From NCBI GenBank assembly GCA_036583965.1, contig JAZBQD010000034.1, positions 14,507,040-14,571,039 on the forward strand: a DNA stretch of 64,000 nucleotides, written 5' to 3'. This document shows, one piece after another, positions 1 to 12,549 of the stretch. Source of the DNA: Prunella strophiata (Eukaryota > Chordata > Aves > Passeriformes > Prunellidae). The translations under genes were made by a program, and so were the position numbers. Under the pieces are notes generated by a model. The model was not told the origin of the DNA. It saw nothing but the letters and a program-made list of their open reading frames with translations, and made no database searches. The stretch's first letter is position 1. The number at the start of each line of letters is the position of its first letter.

Positions 1-19
1 AGCCACAAATGCCTAAGAA

Positions 20-92
20 GTAAAAAAAAAAAAAAAAAACAAACCAAAACAAACAAACAAAAAACCAAAACAAACAAACAAAAAAACCAAAT
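20..92. repeat. A-rich simple repeat, (AAAC)n-like
   Basis: A run of about 19 adenines is followed by repeated AAAC and AACC units, with a second AAC-rich cycle a few bases later. It is a low-complexity microsatellite with no coding potential. It could be the remains of a retroposon tail, but no recognisable element lies beside it. Confidence 0.85.
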
Positions 93-99
93 CTGTTTC

Positions 100-1100
100 T
101 GTTCTTCAACCAATAAAAGCAAGGAAAACAAATCCTGCCATCCAGTGTGGCCCAAGAAATTATGTCCCTGCTCCTTTCTGCAAAAACTTATTTTCTGAGG
201 AGCTGAACAAATCCAAGACAGAGTAAAAAAGGTATTTATGTTCTAATACTGTTGATGTCAATGAAATAATGTCATTATGCTGCCTAACTTGTCATTCAAG
301 TACCCACTGACAAGGTTCCCCAATTTGAATAGGTTACATACAGCCACTGTGCCTGGAAAAATGTGAAAAACAACCCCAGAACTTGGCTTCAGAGATTCAG
401 ATGACTACATACTCTATTCCATGACAGCTATTTAAGACAATCAGCAGTACTGAACTTTACTAATTATGTACTGCAATTTGTGTTTCTGAATACAAATAGG
501 ATTCATTTATCCTTTCCTATCCCTAACATGGAAAGTATAATGAATAATAGGAAGGATTAGGCATTCAGAAACTTACAGTAAAATTCTGTTTGCTTATCAA
601 GGAAAAACAGTCCTACAGAACTGGCTTGTGAGCCTTTTTTTTTGTTTGTCATTTAGTATTTTGGCAATAATAGGGAAGTATTATGTGATATTTTCTAGCT
701 GGTAACAAAGTGTAAGGTATTTTTAACCTGCTTCTGTGTTCAGGGAACAGAGTATTTGGGCACTTTTTTTTTTTTTTTAATGAAACCAGTGAAAATACAG
801 AACATGACTGTCTTGGCAGAGCACAAAGAGAGATTTCACCTTAGACAGCATTATTCAGAAGCTTTGTCAGTCCTGAAGTTCTTCTCAGATGGAACATATT
901 AACTGAAAGGCAGTTATTTTTAAACTGAGAACTTTTGTTAACAAAGAAAATTAAAGTGATCCCTTGCTTTTTTTCAAATTCTTCACTCCAATCATAGAAA
1001 TATTTAGTTCCATTTTCCTAATAGACAGCGTAGAGGGACAAGGATGACAAGGTTCTAGATCCAATACATGCATGTCTAGAACTAATACACATCTGCTCAC
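100..1100. other. AT-rich non-coding stretch
   Basis: Unique-looking AT-rich DNA with stop codons in all frames. The only marked feature is a T run of about 15 at 764-778. I see no repeat family and no supported gene. Confidence 0.6.
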
Positions 1101-1211
1101 CTCCCAGACATTTCTGGGCAATCCCTTCAGTGTGCTCCCAGCATTTGGCTCTGTTCCAGTGGACAGTGGGAGCCTCTGCTACCCTCAGCCTGTGTAATTG
1201 TGCTTTAATTA
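1101..1211 (-). other. Candidate exon (weak), 111 bp
   Basis: On the minus strand a CACATTGCAG acceptor opens a 111-base segment that closes at GAG|GTGAGC, a good donor. One frame is open throughout: 2 bases, then 36 codons, then 1 base. The peptide is hydrophilic and contains HWNRAKCWEHTEG. I do not recognise the product. A short open segment between chance splice sites is expected now and then in a window of this size, so this may be noise or a non-coding RNA exon. Confidence 0.18.
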
Positions 1212-1219
1212 CTGCAATG

Positions 1220-4070
1220 TGGCAATAACACAGCATGGACTCTGCTGCTGTCTCCAGGCTAGGGCCTAAACCAGTCCTGTTATTCATACAGCACCTCAAA
1301 GTACACTCAACACCAGCTCATGAGCACCTTGAAACATTTGCACACTTTCTTTGCAATTATTTTGCACAGATCTTCCACATTTCCTATTTTTTCTGCAATG
1401 TAGCAAAGCAAGGTGTATCTGCTGATTAAAAAAAATAAAAATAGATTACTTAATCAAATAACATCGATGCTCCTCAGTCCACAAATTCTGTTTACTTATA
1501 AAAAAAACCAAATGAATGCATTTTCATTTTACAATTGGCCAAATGGGTCTGTCTACACTCCATGCTATTGCCTACAACTCACAAAATACTTTTTTGAGTG
1601 ATTTGAATGACCATTACCTACTTAGGAGACATAAACAAAGTTTTACTAAAGCAGTTAAGTCAGTCTAATTCCTGAAAGCTATATCCCTCTAGAGGTTGAT
1701 CAAAATGCTGCTGGAAAATGAGGTTTCAGTGTTTACTGTATACTTGCAATCAGAATATACCTCTCATTGAAATTAAGCTTTCATTACAGAACATAAAAGC
1801 TAGAGAGACTTGAGGATTGCTTCACATTTGATATAATTCCTAAGACAATATTCTGAAGGAAATGGTTAGGGTTAGGTTCAGCCCTCTAGAAAGGATTCTT
1901 TTTTTGATTTTCAGGTGTGTGTGGCACAATACAAAAATACTTAAAAAGCACAATAATTTATGCTAAACTTATAAATGCAGTTTATATGTTTGAAATATGA
2001 ATAACTACATGTTCTAATGAAGACCATGAAGAATAGCTCCCTTCCCCAAGGATAATCCTTTCAGCCCAGTGAAGAGCCATTCTCTGTGCCTTGCTTGGTG
2101 CTGCTTAAAGAAATTCATGGGATGTGCCAGGAGGTCAGAACTTTCTGACTTATGTTCCTCTGGCACTCAACTTTTGCCATACTCCCTGCTGCTGAATTTC
2201 AAACAGGCAGAACCACCTGTGCCAGCCCATTTGCATTGCCCCTGGCTTTGATGGCAGCACCGGCTGTGCCAGAACAAGCCCTGGGACTGTCTTCACTGTC
2301 ACGGGATTACTGATCAGAACATGATTTCTGAATAAAAAGAACAAGGGTTTGTTTTGGGAAACAGTTTCAGGTCTCACTTAAAACCAAGAGAAGAGAAGGG
2401 TCTGAGTTTCAGAGAAGCCCAGCTGAGAAGCCCCTGTTTGCCAGCCCAGGGCAGTAAAAGCCTGGATATGTGGTCACTCAGCTGGGACAATTTCACTTAT
2501 GGGAAAACTTGGGAAAGAAAACCCCCACCAGCTCCAGGTGATCATTTCTAGGTAACTTGCACTGTCACTTCTTTTAAGGAAAAAACCAAACCAACCCTCC
2601 CAACACACCACCTCCATTTGAATCTGTTTTTTTATCTACTTTTCCAGATAAGTATTTGGGTTACAAGTTACAGACAACAAAAACTGCTCTTCCAGGCAGG
2701 CTGAAAAAGGTCAGCATCTTAATGGAAATGAATTTAATTTTGCATATTCCTGTATTAACTAATTAGGAACTAATCATCAGGCTGTATGTAGGGGTGAGTG
2801 ATACCAAACTAAGTATCTGCAGTAAAGTAAGGCAAATTTAAAAGAAAAAAAAATTAAAATTACTGTAGTGTTGAAGGGCATGGCCATCTAATAAAGAATT
2901 TGTGACTAGGTGAAATTGGAAAAAAAAATTATATATTCTGAAGCTACTTTCATGCCATTAGCTTAAGTCAGAAAGAATAAAAGCAAATGTTGCTTCAAAG
3001 ATTAGTTTAGAAACCTGATGTGCAAAGCATGAACATGACTGGCACTTCTCTCCTCCTTTCTCTCATATCTTTTGGATTGGGTTCATTCTTCCTTCACAAG
3101 AACTCAAGTGCAAAGATTTTTTTTTTTTTTAATTCTTTTTTTTACCTGGTTTCCAATGGCAGGAAGAATTTATATTTTTTTACAAAAATGATCAAATTCA
3201 CTATTTTAGGAATTTACTCTGATGCAGTTGTCAATTCCAAAGGATAATTGATCAATACCCAGATAGCTTCCCATGGTTATTCATGAGCAGAAAAGGCATC
3301 CTGATGGTGCACTTCACTGCATTGCTATCACCCTCCCCTTTTTTAAAGCTTCTGATCTCAAATTATAGTGGGCTTGCAATATCACTGACTTTGATCATTC
3401 TTAGAGCATGTGTGAACGCAATTTTTTTCCCATAGTCTGTCTTCCATCTTTAATTTATGTTGTTTCACTGTAAATCTAATTGCTTTTTAAAACTTTGGTT
3501 GAAAAGTAAAACCTCAGTGGTTCAGCTAGGAATTAACCAGTGCTAATTAGAGCTGAATAATTCTCACCTGTTTTCTGCATATGCCTCTTACAGATGCACT
3601 CCAACAAAAATATCATGTTCTGCATGAAACATTACTTTTGTTAAGAGAGTTACAAAACATCTGAGACTGGTGATTAATCTAAAATGCACCATGGGAGTAC
3701 CTTTAATTCAGCTAATATTTCCATGGAACAAGGAATAGTTGAAAATAGAGGTGCAAAATGAATGGCTTTGACTACATACAACAAACAGATATCAAAGGCT
3801 AGTTAGTCTCAAAATAGCTACTTATTATATGTCCTAATAAAACTGGCTGAAGGCTCTTCAGTTCCAGCCACTGTCTGCCAGGCAGCACATTTACTTGGAA
3901 AGTACCAAAGGCCTTTTACTAAAAAGAATGTTCACTCAAAGGCTTTTTCTTTTTTATTTTCATTATATGTTTCAAATCAGAATTGAATCCACTTGTGCAA
4001 AAAAGTGTTTTGACTACAAGTTGCATATTTCAGTCATCTCTATTCTTAACTTATGCACTTTTTGCAGCTT
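1220..4070. other. Non-coding stretch with a GC-richer patch
   Basis: Mostly AT-rich DNA without supported genes. About 2060-2560 is noticeably richer in G and C and has short open frames on both strands, but I could match it to neither a gene nor a repeat family. T runs lie around 3117-3140. A short TTAGGG-type motif lies at 1864-1878. Confidence 0.55.
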
Positions 4071-4079
4071 TAAATCTCC

Positions 4080-4640
4080 TGTCTAATAGTTTTGAAACAG
4101 ACACCCCCAACCTCCCCAGTTTTATGGCAGATTAGTACCCAAAATACACCTTCATTCATAGCTGTGAACATAAGAATTAAGGCAGAGGCACAGCATGCCT
4201 TTTGCCACGTAATATGGGAAATGTGAACTGTAGGAATGTGCCTCCTATTGGCAGAAGTAATAAACTTGTCCTTTGTCCCCCAAAAAGGAAAAGGCCCAGA
4301 AGTTTCTCTCACCAACTAACAAAGGGGACACCTTACAGGACAAAGGGGACTTCACTCTAAATTTAAGGACAGCTAATTGGATAACAGCCAAGAAGTCCCT
4401 CCTGGACAATTTACTATAAAAGCAGGCTCAATAAAGGAACTAATGGCTTTTGCAAGGTGTTTTACTAGGTGCAAGACTTGCTTGACCTAGATCGGCTTTT
4501 CTCTTTGTTATTTTGTCTTTTATTAAACATTTTTTGTTTCCAACATGTCTGCGAGAGCCCCCTGCTCTTTTATGCCTTCTGCCAGGTAGCTGGGCTATCT
4601 GGGGGTGTATTATAACTCACCGAGAGCTTAAAAGATCTGG
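4080..4640 (+). mobile_element. Solo LTR-like element (approximate ends)
   Basis: The block has the promoter and polyadenylation layout of a retroviral LTR on the plus strand. A TATAAAAG box lies at 4415-4422, followed by AATAAA at 4430-4435 and ATTAAA at 4522-4527. After that come a T-rich stretch and a GC-richer tail (about 4550-4610) that would be U5. No primer-binding site or internal gag/pol sequence follows, so if real it is a solo LTR. The TG...CA ends and the target-site duplication could not be fixed, so both boundaries are estimates. I cannot name the family. Confidence 0.4.
4415..4422 (+). promoter_or_regulatory. TATA box of the LTR-like block
   Basis: A perfect TATAAAAG sits about 100 bases upstream of an ATTAAA polyadenylation-type signal, the spacing expected within an LTR. 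Activity is not implied. Confidence 0.35.
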
Positions 4641-4649
4641 CTCAAGGTG

Positions 4650-7060
4650 ACTTTTTAAATAATACAGTGAACAACGATTTGGATAGCCAGGGAATATAAT
4701 TTTTTTCACCAATTAAGGTTATAGAAGTATTTGAAGTTCTCTAGTTTAGGTTGTCTCCTGACCTGACAATACTTGAAATGAGGAATAATGGATTTTTCTA
4801 CCCATTGGATTAACTGGAGAGACAAATTGAAAGAGTAAGAGTGTGAATATCAGGATTATTGTCAAGTACTTAAAAGCATAACTACAGTATAAGCCAAAGA
4901 AAGGAGGGAAAAATTAAACTTAGCATTTGGAAAAATTTAATGTTGAAAATATGCTTTACTTAAAATTATTTATAATGAAGAAAAAAACTATTAGCAAAAA
5001 GTTTAGCTATAAAAAAACCCACCTTTCAGCACTAATTTAACCGAAGTTTTAAAAATTTTATGTCTGAAAAAGCTCTACAATACAAGACATGCCATTTAGG
5101 ATGCTTAGACACCTCTAACTACTTGCTGTTTGCACACTGAAGCTTTTAAAGAAATAATGTTATGATGCCTAATATATAGGTTTTCTTTATTTAGGGTTAA
5201 ATTCAATCATCTTTGGTTTCTGAGAGCAAGAACATGATGAAAAAATGAATGAAATTTGACCTCCACCCACCAGCTTTGCTGCCATTCAGTGAGTATGCAG
5301 AGGTACTGAACCTTCTCAGGCAGAGAGAAACCCCTTCTACTGCTGGCTCAAGATGCATTAATCATGGAGTAGATCTTAAGGCTGGGATAAGTGCAACTGT
5401 CATGGGATGAAATCCCTGACACCTATGTGCCCAAGAGAGAGGAAGGGGGGGGGATGTACCCAAGCTGGCACTTAACAGCCAACAGAAAGCAATTTTGTTG
5501 GTAAGGTTTGGTGGTTTTTTTTGCATTTCTACATTTTCCCTCCTAGAAGGCAATTTTCAAACTGTTAAACCAACTGCATGGATTACCTGAATGTCAACTC
5601 TTCCTATTGTAACTAGCCACAATATTATTTTGTTGATATGAAGATGTGTTGAGAGCAAACATAGGCATTATAATGTCACTTGCCCCATTAACCCATCCTT
5701 TTCTTATATATTATGAGATACGAGTTATTATGCTATAAATTGTTACAATTAATTAACTTTAAATTTAAAAGCTAGATTTCCAAAGCATGAAGTAACTATT
5801 TTCTTCTGTTTCAGCCAAAGTGATGAAATGCCAAGTCTGGTAAATACTATTATATTACAGCAAGTGACTTTAGATCCTATCCATGTACTAGAGGTCTCAA
5901 ACCCCAAAATCTGCTTCAAAACCAATTCACACAGTGCAAGAGTCAACACTAGAGATTGCACCAAGACTGCTACATCCATGCAAACATTAAAAAGGTATTT
6001 CCTATTTCTTCAAAGAACAATGGTTGAGGGTAATGTACTAACCAATAATTACAGCATAATAGTTTAAAAGTTATTTCTAGAGCTCTTTTCTCTCCATTAC
6101 TTGTTGTCCCATGTCCTGTTTTCCAGCTGCTCAATTTCCCTAATTCTCTTTGCTCCCTCAAAATAATGAAATTAATTTATATACAGATCTACTAAGTAGT
6201 AGCCTAGAAACTAGGACCAGGAAGTATTTTTAGATGGACTTATTCAGTTATTCAAACCACCCTAGTTAAATTTAGAAAACAGCTACATCAGCAGCATAGA
6301 GGGAAGGCTTCTGACTCAGTAGAAGAAAAGCTGTAACACTGAATTTATTCTATTTGGTCCACAGAGTCTTGGTTTGCTCAGCTGTAAAGGATTAAATAAG
6401 CCTCCAGGGTAGCATTTATGATAAAGTGCATAATGTTGGAGAGGTCCAGGTGAGATTTGCCTGAAGATTGTGAGAAGTGTGTCTCAACTGTTGAGTGATC
6501 TAAGTGATGGCACAGAAAAGGAAGCAGTAGGGAGAAGAATGTACTTTATGCTGAACTGACCTCAAACTGCAGATGAAGAGCATCTAAGATTTCCCTTTGT
6601 GCCATTTATGTTCTTTATTTAAACAGGATTTTTGTCCTCATTGTTTCTCTGTCTTTATAACTCTTTTAAATAGCATATTACATAAGCACTGGTGACTCTG
6701 AAAAACACAGGCAGAGAATCTCTGTTGCTCCTCACACACACCAGGGCAGATTACTGACCATGTCACTGCAAAGCAGTGGTAGAGTGGTAAAATTCAGTCA
6801 GGTCTCCCATCTGTGATTGGAGCACTGAGCTAAACAGTTCCAAATAAATTAATTCTTCTAGAATTCTCTAAACTCCTGTAATGATTTTAGCAACTCACGA
6901 GTTGTGTCCCCTATAGTTCCATACATCCAGAAGTTTTGGAAAAACAACAAAGAAATCAAGCACATGAAACAACTTTTAAATGCATAATTTTGTTTAACAG
7001 CTAAAATTAACTGGACAGATAGCAAAGGAACAAAGAACACCTGGAGAAAACTGAATTGTG
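4650..7060. other. AT-rich non-coding stretch
   Basis: I see no supported gene or repeat family here. A run of nine or more G lies near 5444-5453. The short open frames on both strands have low-complexity, AT-driven compositions and no convincing splice context. Confidence 0.55.
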
Positions 7061-7070
7061 GTCAAGCTAC

Positions 7071-7121
7071 CTTTGCACTCTCTGAAACATTATCCCTGAC
7101 CTTTTTGTGCAAGACCACATC
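7071..7121 (-). other. Candidate exon (weak), 51 bp
   Basis: On the minus strand an ATTACTTTAG acceptor and an AAG|GTAGCT donor enclose 51 bases, open in the phase-0 frame (17 codons, peptide beginning DVVLHKKVRD). The polypyrimidine tract is only moderate. There is no supporting neighbour exon nearby in a matching phase, so this is a low-confidence candidate. Confidence 0.15.
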
Positions 7122-7129
7122 CTAAAGTA

Positions 7130-10100
7130 ATGTTTGGGGCTACAAGCCAGGGAAACAGTCAGTGATAATTGCAACTTTTGTTAGTATGAATGTGTATTTA
7201 AAAGACAATGGGGTATGTTTGCAAGACAAATTATGCCAGTTTATGAGAGATAATAACAGCTGGTTGCTTGGCATTCATAGAGTGCACTTTTGAGTTATGT
7301 GCACAGCACCAGACCACACACAAATCTGTAAAGCTGTTTCTGGATCTTAAATCAAGTCATTGTCCCTTCAGTCAAGGTGATAAGAGTTCATCACAGATAA
7401 AAGATGAGCTAATTAATGATTAGTGAGAACAGGGTTATTTCTCACCTTACAAGGAAACCCTGAGTCATTCAAGCAGGTGAACTGTGAGAGTGCACTGCCA
7501 ACAGTTCAGAGACAGGTGCTATGATTATTTTTAGAAACAGAACACTGCCAAAGAAAAATATGCAGGCCAGGTTTGGAGTGGGGATTGGTATAACAAATGA
7601 AACAGGAAGTGTTATTTATGCACTGAATCCCTCTTTGTAGTCTCCTGTTTTCTACCAGAGAGGGGTGACCACCACCAGAAAACATCAAGAAACACAATCC
7701 TCGTGCAGAGAGCCCCATTCTGCACTCCCTCAAGGTGCCTGAGCTACAGCCTGCTCTGCACCCAGAGGCACCTACACTCTTTATATCTCTGGTGGTCATG
7801 AAGGAGCAATAGAACTGCTTCTGAGAATACTACAAGTATACAAACTGGGATCACAAAAAAGATTAATGCACTCTGAGGTATTTCACAATAAAGCAAACAA
7901 AAAGCTCAATTATCCCACAACTTCTGAATGTCAGCCTACAACATCTAGATCTCCTTCACACTCTCTGAAGAGTGAATGTCCAAGATAGCTGTAGTCCAAA
8001 TGAAGGTGGTCAAAGGGGCTTCATCTATCCTCATTATTGGAAGGGGATGTTTCCCAACAGAGCTATTAACTTATGAACTAACTTGACAGTGATATCCCTT
8101 GCCCATCCATACTGGTGCACACAATAAAAGATCATGCTGTGGGACTGCAGGAGCTCCACCAAGATATGTGTGGAAGACAAATGTTATTAATGAATAACTC
8201 AGGGGACACCATAACTTTCAAGGGCAAAATTGGTTAAGACATAGAAAACAAGAACACTTACATAAAAAAATTAACTTGCACAAAGCATTTCATAGGGTCA
8301 GCATCACTCTTTCCTTTCACTGTGAGTAGATTAATATTGTCTTTAACCTAACCAATTGTGTGCTACTTGCTTCCCTGATAGCCTTGCATGCTCATTAACA
8401 CAGAATTGATTCTCTCTTCTGGCCTCTGTTACTCAATCACTTGTCAGTCTTATCTCAGGAGAACACATAATCATTGTGGCTGAAAGGGTCAAGCTTGTCT
8501 GCTTGGCATATTTAAACATGCCCCTTGTAAATGCTGTCTTCAAGAACAAGCAGCTTGGCAGTGATGTCTCTGGTGAGATGCTGGATTGTCATGGGATTAT
8601 CATTTTAAAAGGGCCTATTTCACAATCTGCTGGCAAATTCTGTTCATACTGTTAAATTCTAGAAAAACACAGATAAGTCTGCATTGGAGGGTGCTTTTTT
8701 TGTTCTAGGAGTGGCGATTTTGCCTTTTTTTCTTTTTCAAAAAATCAGTTCGATCAACAAAAATGTTGATGCACTGAAGGCTATTCCACCAGAGTAACTT
8801 CCCCTGGCAAATACTGCTCTTCTGAAACCAAATATTTAACTACATACTTTGTTAACTTCTGAGAGTGACAAGGACTTGGGCAGAAAGCTAAGCAAACATG
8901 GTATCAGAGGCATCTTGAAATCATATCTGGTTATCTTTTATTGCCTGACAACAGTGAAAACACCTCTCTATGGATCATGGAGTTTTATAGGCAGGTTTAA
9001 ATCAGACACATTCCTAATGATACCTTCCAGAATGTTATTTATGTTGAATATGCCACAGTTAGATCTTACAAGTAACAGGCCAAAGAGCACATTTAGAGCT
9101 TTGTAAATTGTTTCTGTCACCCAGACAAATTTATTTGGACAGGAAAGCCCTTTCAGTGTTAGCCTTCAACAGCAAAGGGGCTAAAAAACATGACTGAAGC
9201 CCTTAGTGTAAAATCTGTGCCATAACACCCGATTATATCACTGTGCAGTTATCACTCAGCTCAGATATTCCTGCCATGGATCATTAGCCAGGTGCTAAGG
9301 AGACAAATGGCAGCACTTGCCACGTGACAGCTTGCACTGTTTTTATACACAGGAGCATATTTCATCAACAAAGTACAGGTAGTTCTATCCTTCCTGATTT
9401 GCTCTCTTCATGTTTGTAACAATTTCATTAAGGTGTGGAAGTAAATACTTTCTTATGAACAATCAGCTCAGAATTTAAAACTCTAACTACAATTCATCTG
9501 CCATAATGGCATTTTCCAGGTGTAGTTACTATTCTTGAATCTCAAATTTTCAATTTCATTATACAGCTCTTCTGGAACCAATGAGTGTGTGTTTTACAGA
9601 GCAGTTTAAAGTAGTAGCCACCACCAATTTTCAGTGGCTGTTTTCCTTTAAAGCATTTTATGATAACAGATCAATGTCATCTGCTAAGTCTTTTCATTTT
9701 GAACCTGCAGCAAAGGAGTGGAATAAAGCAGATTGTAAAATGGAGAACTGGATTGGTTTAGGGTGGTTAAATAGGTCAGATACAGTGGGTGCACTTACAG
9801 TGGCATTACATCGTTTCACTCTTGCTCTGTCACATTAAAACACTGTCAACTGCTACAGGACACCAGAGCTTGCCCAAATCCCTTGAATATTTTACAACTT
9901 GGAAACAGCTTCTCTAAATTATTCAGATGTGTATTTTTTTTATACTTAAGGCCATGATGACTTTTAGATATACACTTACATATGATGCTAGGAGGGAAAC
10001 ATGTCTCTCTTCTCCTCAGGTGAGGTTTTAAAAAAAACACCAAACAAAACCCAAGTACTTTGTCAGAATTTTACTGTTAGTTGCAAGCATTTAGTCAGAT

Positions 10101-12050
10101 TTAACCAAAATCTTTCTAAGCACTTAGTGGAATTGATTACTTAAAATTGGGACACAGTAAATAATAACTTAAGAGGTTCCAAGGGCAAACCTAATTAGAA
10201 AAATAAACTGTGTCAAGAAATTATTTTTTCTACTCAGTATTTTCCAATGAATTAAGGAATCTTTAAAAAACATTTAAGACATTTACAACTCACATTCTTC
10301 CAAGGCCTGCAATACAATATATGTATGGCCATAAATTCAATGTATAAAAATCTATGAGTTTAGATCAATATCAATTGCTGGAAAATAAATTTTACTTATA
10401 CTTCTCTGGTTACTTCATAACCTTCAGGAAATAATTAATTACAACACAGGTGGATTTGAGTAATTGGACTGAGTTAGCCTATCTGTAACAAGGTCAACAG
10501 CTTTACTTTGAATAGCCTCAGATTCCTTAGCTAAAAATGTATTTGTGGGATTCAATACAGAAAGAATATATTTTACAATGGAAATAACCAGGCAAATATG
10601 GTCACCAATTAGCTGAAACATATCTTCAATTGAACCTTAAGTAAGAAACCTTCCAAGAATAATGTTCTACACAATCAATAATTGTATTTAATACATACCC
10701 TGAAAATTAACCTCTCTTTGAGCAAGGGTTAGCTATTAAAAAATATAAGCACACAGCAGTTGCTCATTATTTAACAAAGAATGCCAGTTTTTAGTGTCCA
10801 TTCTGCTGTTTCCTCTGTATTCCTTGAGATAAGCAGTATATGAAACAGCAAATAAATAAGGCTGATACAAACATATCACAGTGAATTTAATGTAAAGAAG
10901 ATGTATAATATGTATTATTACATCAAGGACCAGTATTATATGGTCCTGAAATCAGAGAGAAGGTGTATCTTAGCATAAAACCAATCTATTTATGATATCT
11001 GCATCTGCATCACATCTGTCTTTGGCTTTCCTCATGGGTAAATTCAAATTAGGTTCAACAGAAATACTTGGTACATTATTGCTAAACTTGACTTGATATG
11101 GAAAACATCATCACAAAGAAGCAAACCTATCCTACAAAGGGGCTGATCTTCTCTCTTAATGAAGAGGGGATTAGAAAGTTTAAGAGACAATGTAGAGACA
11201 ATCACTGCATCCACAGCAAAAGAAATTAAACTTTGGCAAAGAAATCCAAGTCTCAGATAAAAAGTCTCAGAGAGCCTAAAAGAGAATAAGCATTGACTTA
11301 AAAGAAAATAATAGAGTCCACAAGGATAGAAACAAAGAGCAAATTTTCAAGAATCAAGCAGTGTTTGACCATGACAAGTAGTTAAGATAATTTCTAAAGA
11401 TAAACCACTCAGATATTGCTACTGAGCCAAAAAAGAAGATAAATCTGATCCATAGCTTGGGCTGTGAAAGTTTATGATGGCAGATATAAATCTCTGAATG
11501 CAAGGAGTTTTAAGGGACACTCCTACTTTAAAAATTAGGTAAATTGATAATCAGTAATTTTCCCCTCCCTATGCTGTTACTCTTCATTCTACCTAAGAGC
11601 TTTTTTTCTTGAGATGATTAAAGGAAGTTATAAAATAAAACCAGAAAAAACCACCACAAGCTACTTGCTTGGGTAAGTGATGACTAAGAATGAATTATAC
11701 CAGGCATAACATATCCTTAGGCTATTAACTTCCAAGTGGGAATGGATTACTTAGTGTGGTACTCTATGCATAACTAGAAACAGATTAGATTAAGTCAAAG
11801 AAAATGCAGGCTATATATAGAGAAAAACTCACTGACAGAAAAATATGTTACTTCCTGAGAGGAGGAATAGGAACTAAATATCAAGAAGTTTTAAGAATGT
11901 TCAACTCCAGTGCATCAAAAATTACATCATATAAGAGATCTACCTGAGGATCAGTACCTACTAAAATCACATTAATTTTGACTAAAGTGCAAGCAGGCTC
12001 CAACAGAAGGTTTATTATTTTCAGCTGGTAGGCTTGTTAAGGTACTTGGG
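7130..12050. other. AT-rich non-coding stretch
   Basis: Unique-looking, AT-rich DNA. Open frames up to about 85 codons occur on both strands but have no consistent splice signals. I see no repeat family. It fits intronic or intergenic sequence. Confidence 0.55.
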
Positions 12051-12059
12051 AAATGAGCA

Positions 12060-12450
12060 CTCTCAGGATCTATGACCACTTTGGAATCATGAATGTTTTC
12101 GTAACACTCACATTTATTAGTGGCCTTAGGATCATAAGTAAATAAACCTTTCTCCTAATGTCCCAACCATGATCTCCCCATGTGCCATTGTATTATTGTA
12201 AAACTTTCATACCTTCTCTGTGATTTCTCATGAGCAGCTCCCCACCACAGCACTGCTGACTGACTCCAATTCCCTCTCTTACCTTGCTGGCCCACCCTTT
12301 TATAACACTCAACCTCATTGGATATACCTGTGGCCTGTTAAGGGCAGGTAATTAGTACAGCTGCAACTCCTCAGGGGTGAGATTGCCTGACTGCCTTCAG
12401 CACTATCTCTTATTTTTCTACAGTCCATCCTCCCACACCTATGCACTATT
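12060..12450 (-). mobile_element. LTR-like element, minus strand (approximate ends)
   Basis: Read on the minus strand, the block has a TATAAAA box (12304-12298) followed about 185 bases later by AATAAA (12118-12113), the order expected for U3, R and U5 of an LTR. It is more GC-rich and pyrimidine-structured than its surroundings. No internal retroviral sequence adjoins it, so it would be a solo LTR. Ends and target-site duplication are not resolved and the family is not identified. A chance pairing of two short AT-rich motifs remains possible. Confidence 0.35.
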
Positions 12451-12511
12451 GTGGTTTCCTATAGGGAGAAGATATTTTGCTCAAGATTTGCCCTTAAAGA
12501 GAAGTTTAGCC

Positions 12512-12531
12512 TTTTTTTTTTTTTTTTTTTT
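12512..12531. repeat. Poly-T tract
   Basis: An uninterrupted run of about 20 thymines just right of the LTR-like block. It may be a poly-A tail of a minus-strand insert, but nothing recognisable is attached to it. Confidence 0.9.
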
Positions 12532-12549
12532 GGTTAAAGCAATTGCTCT

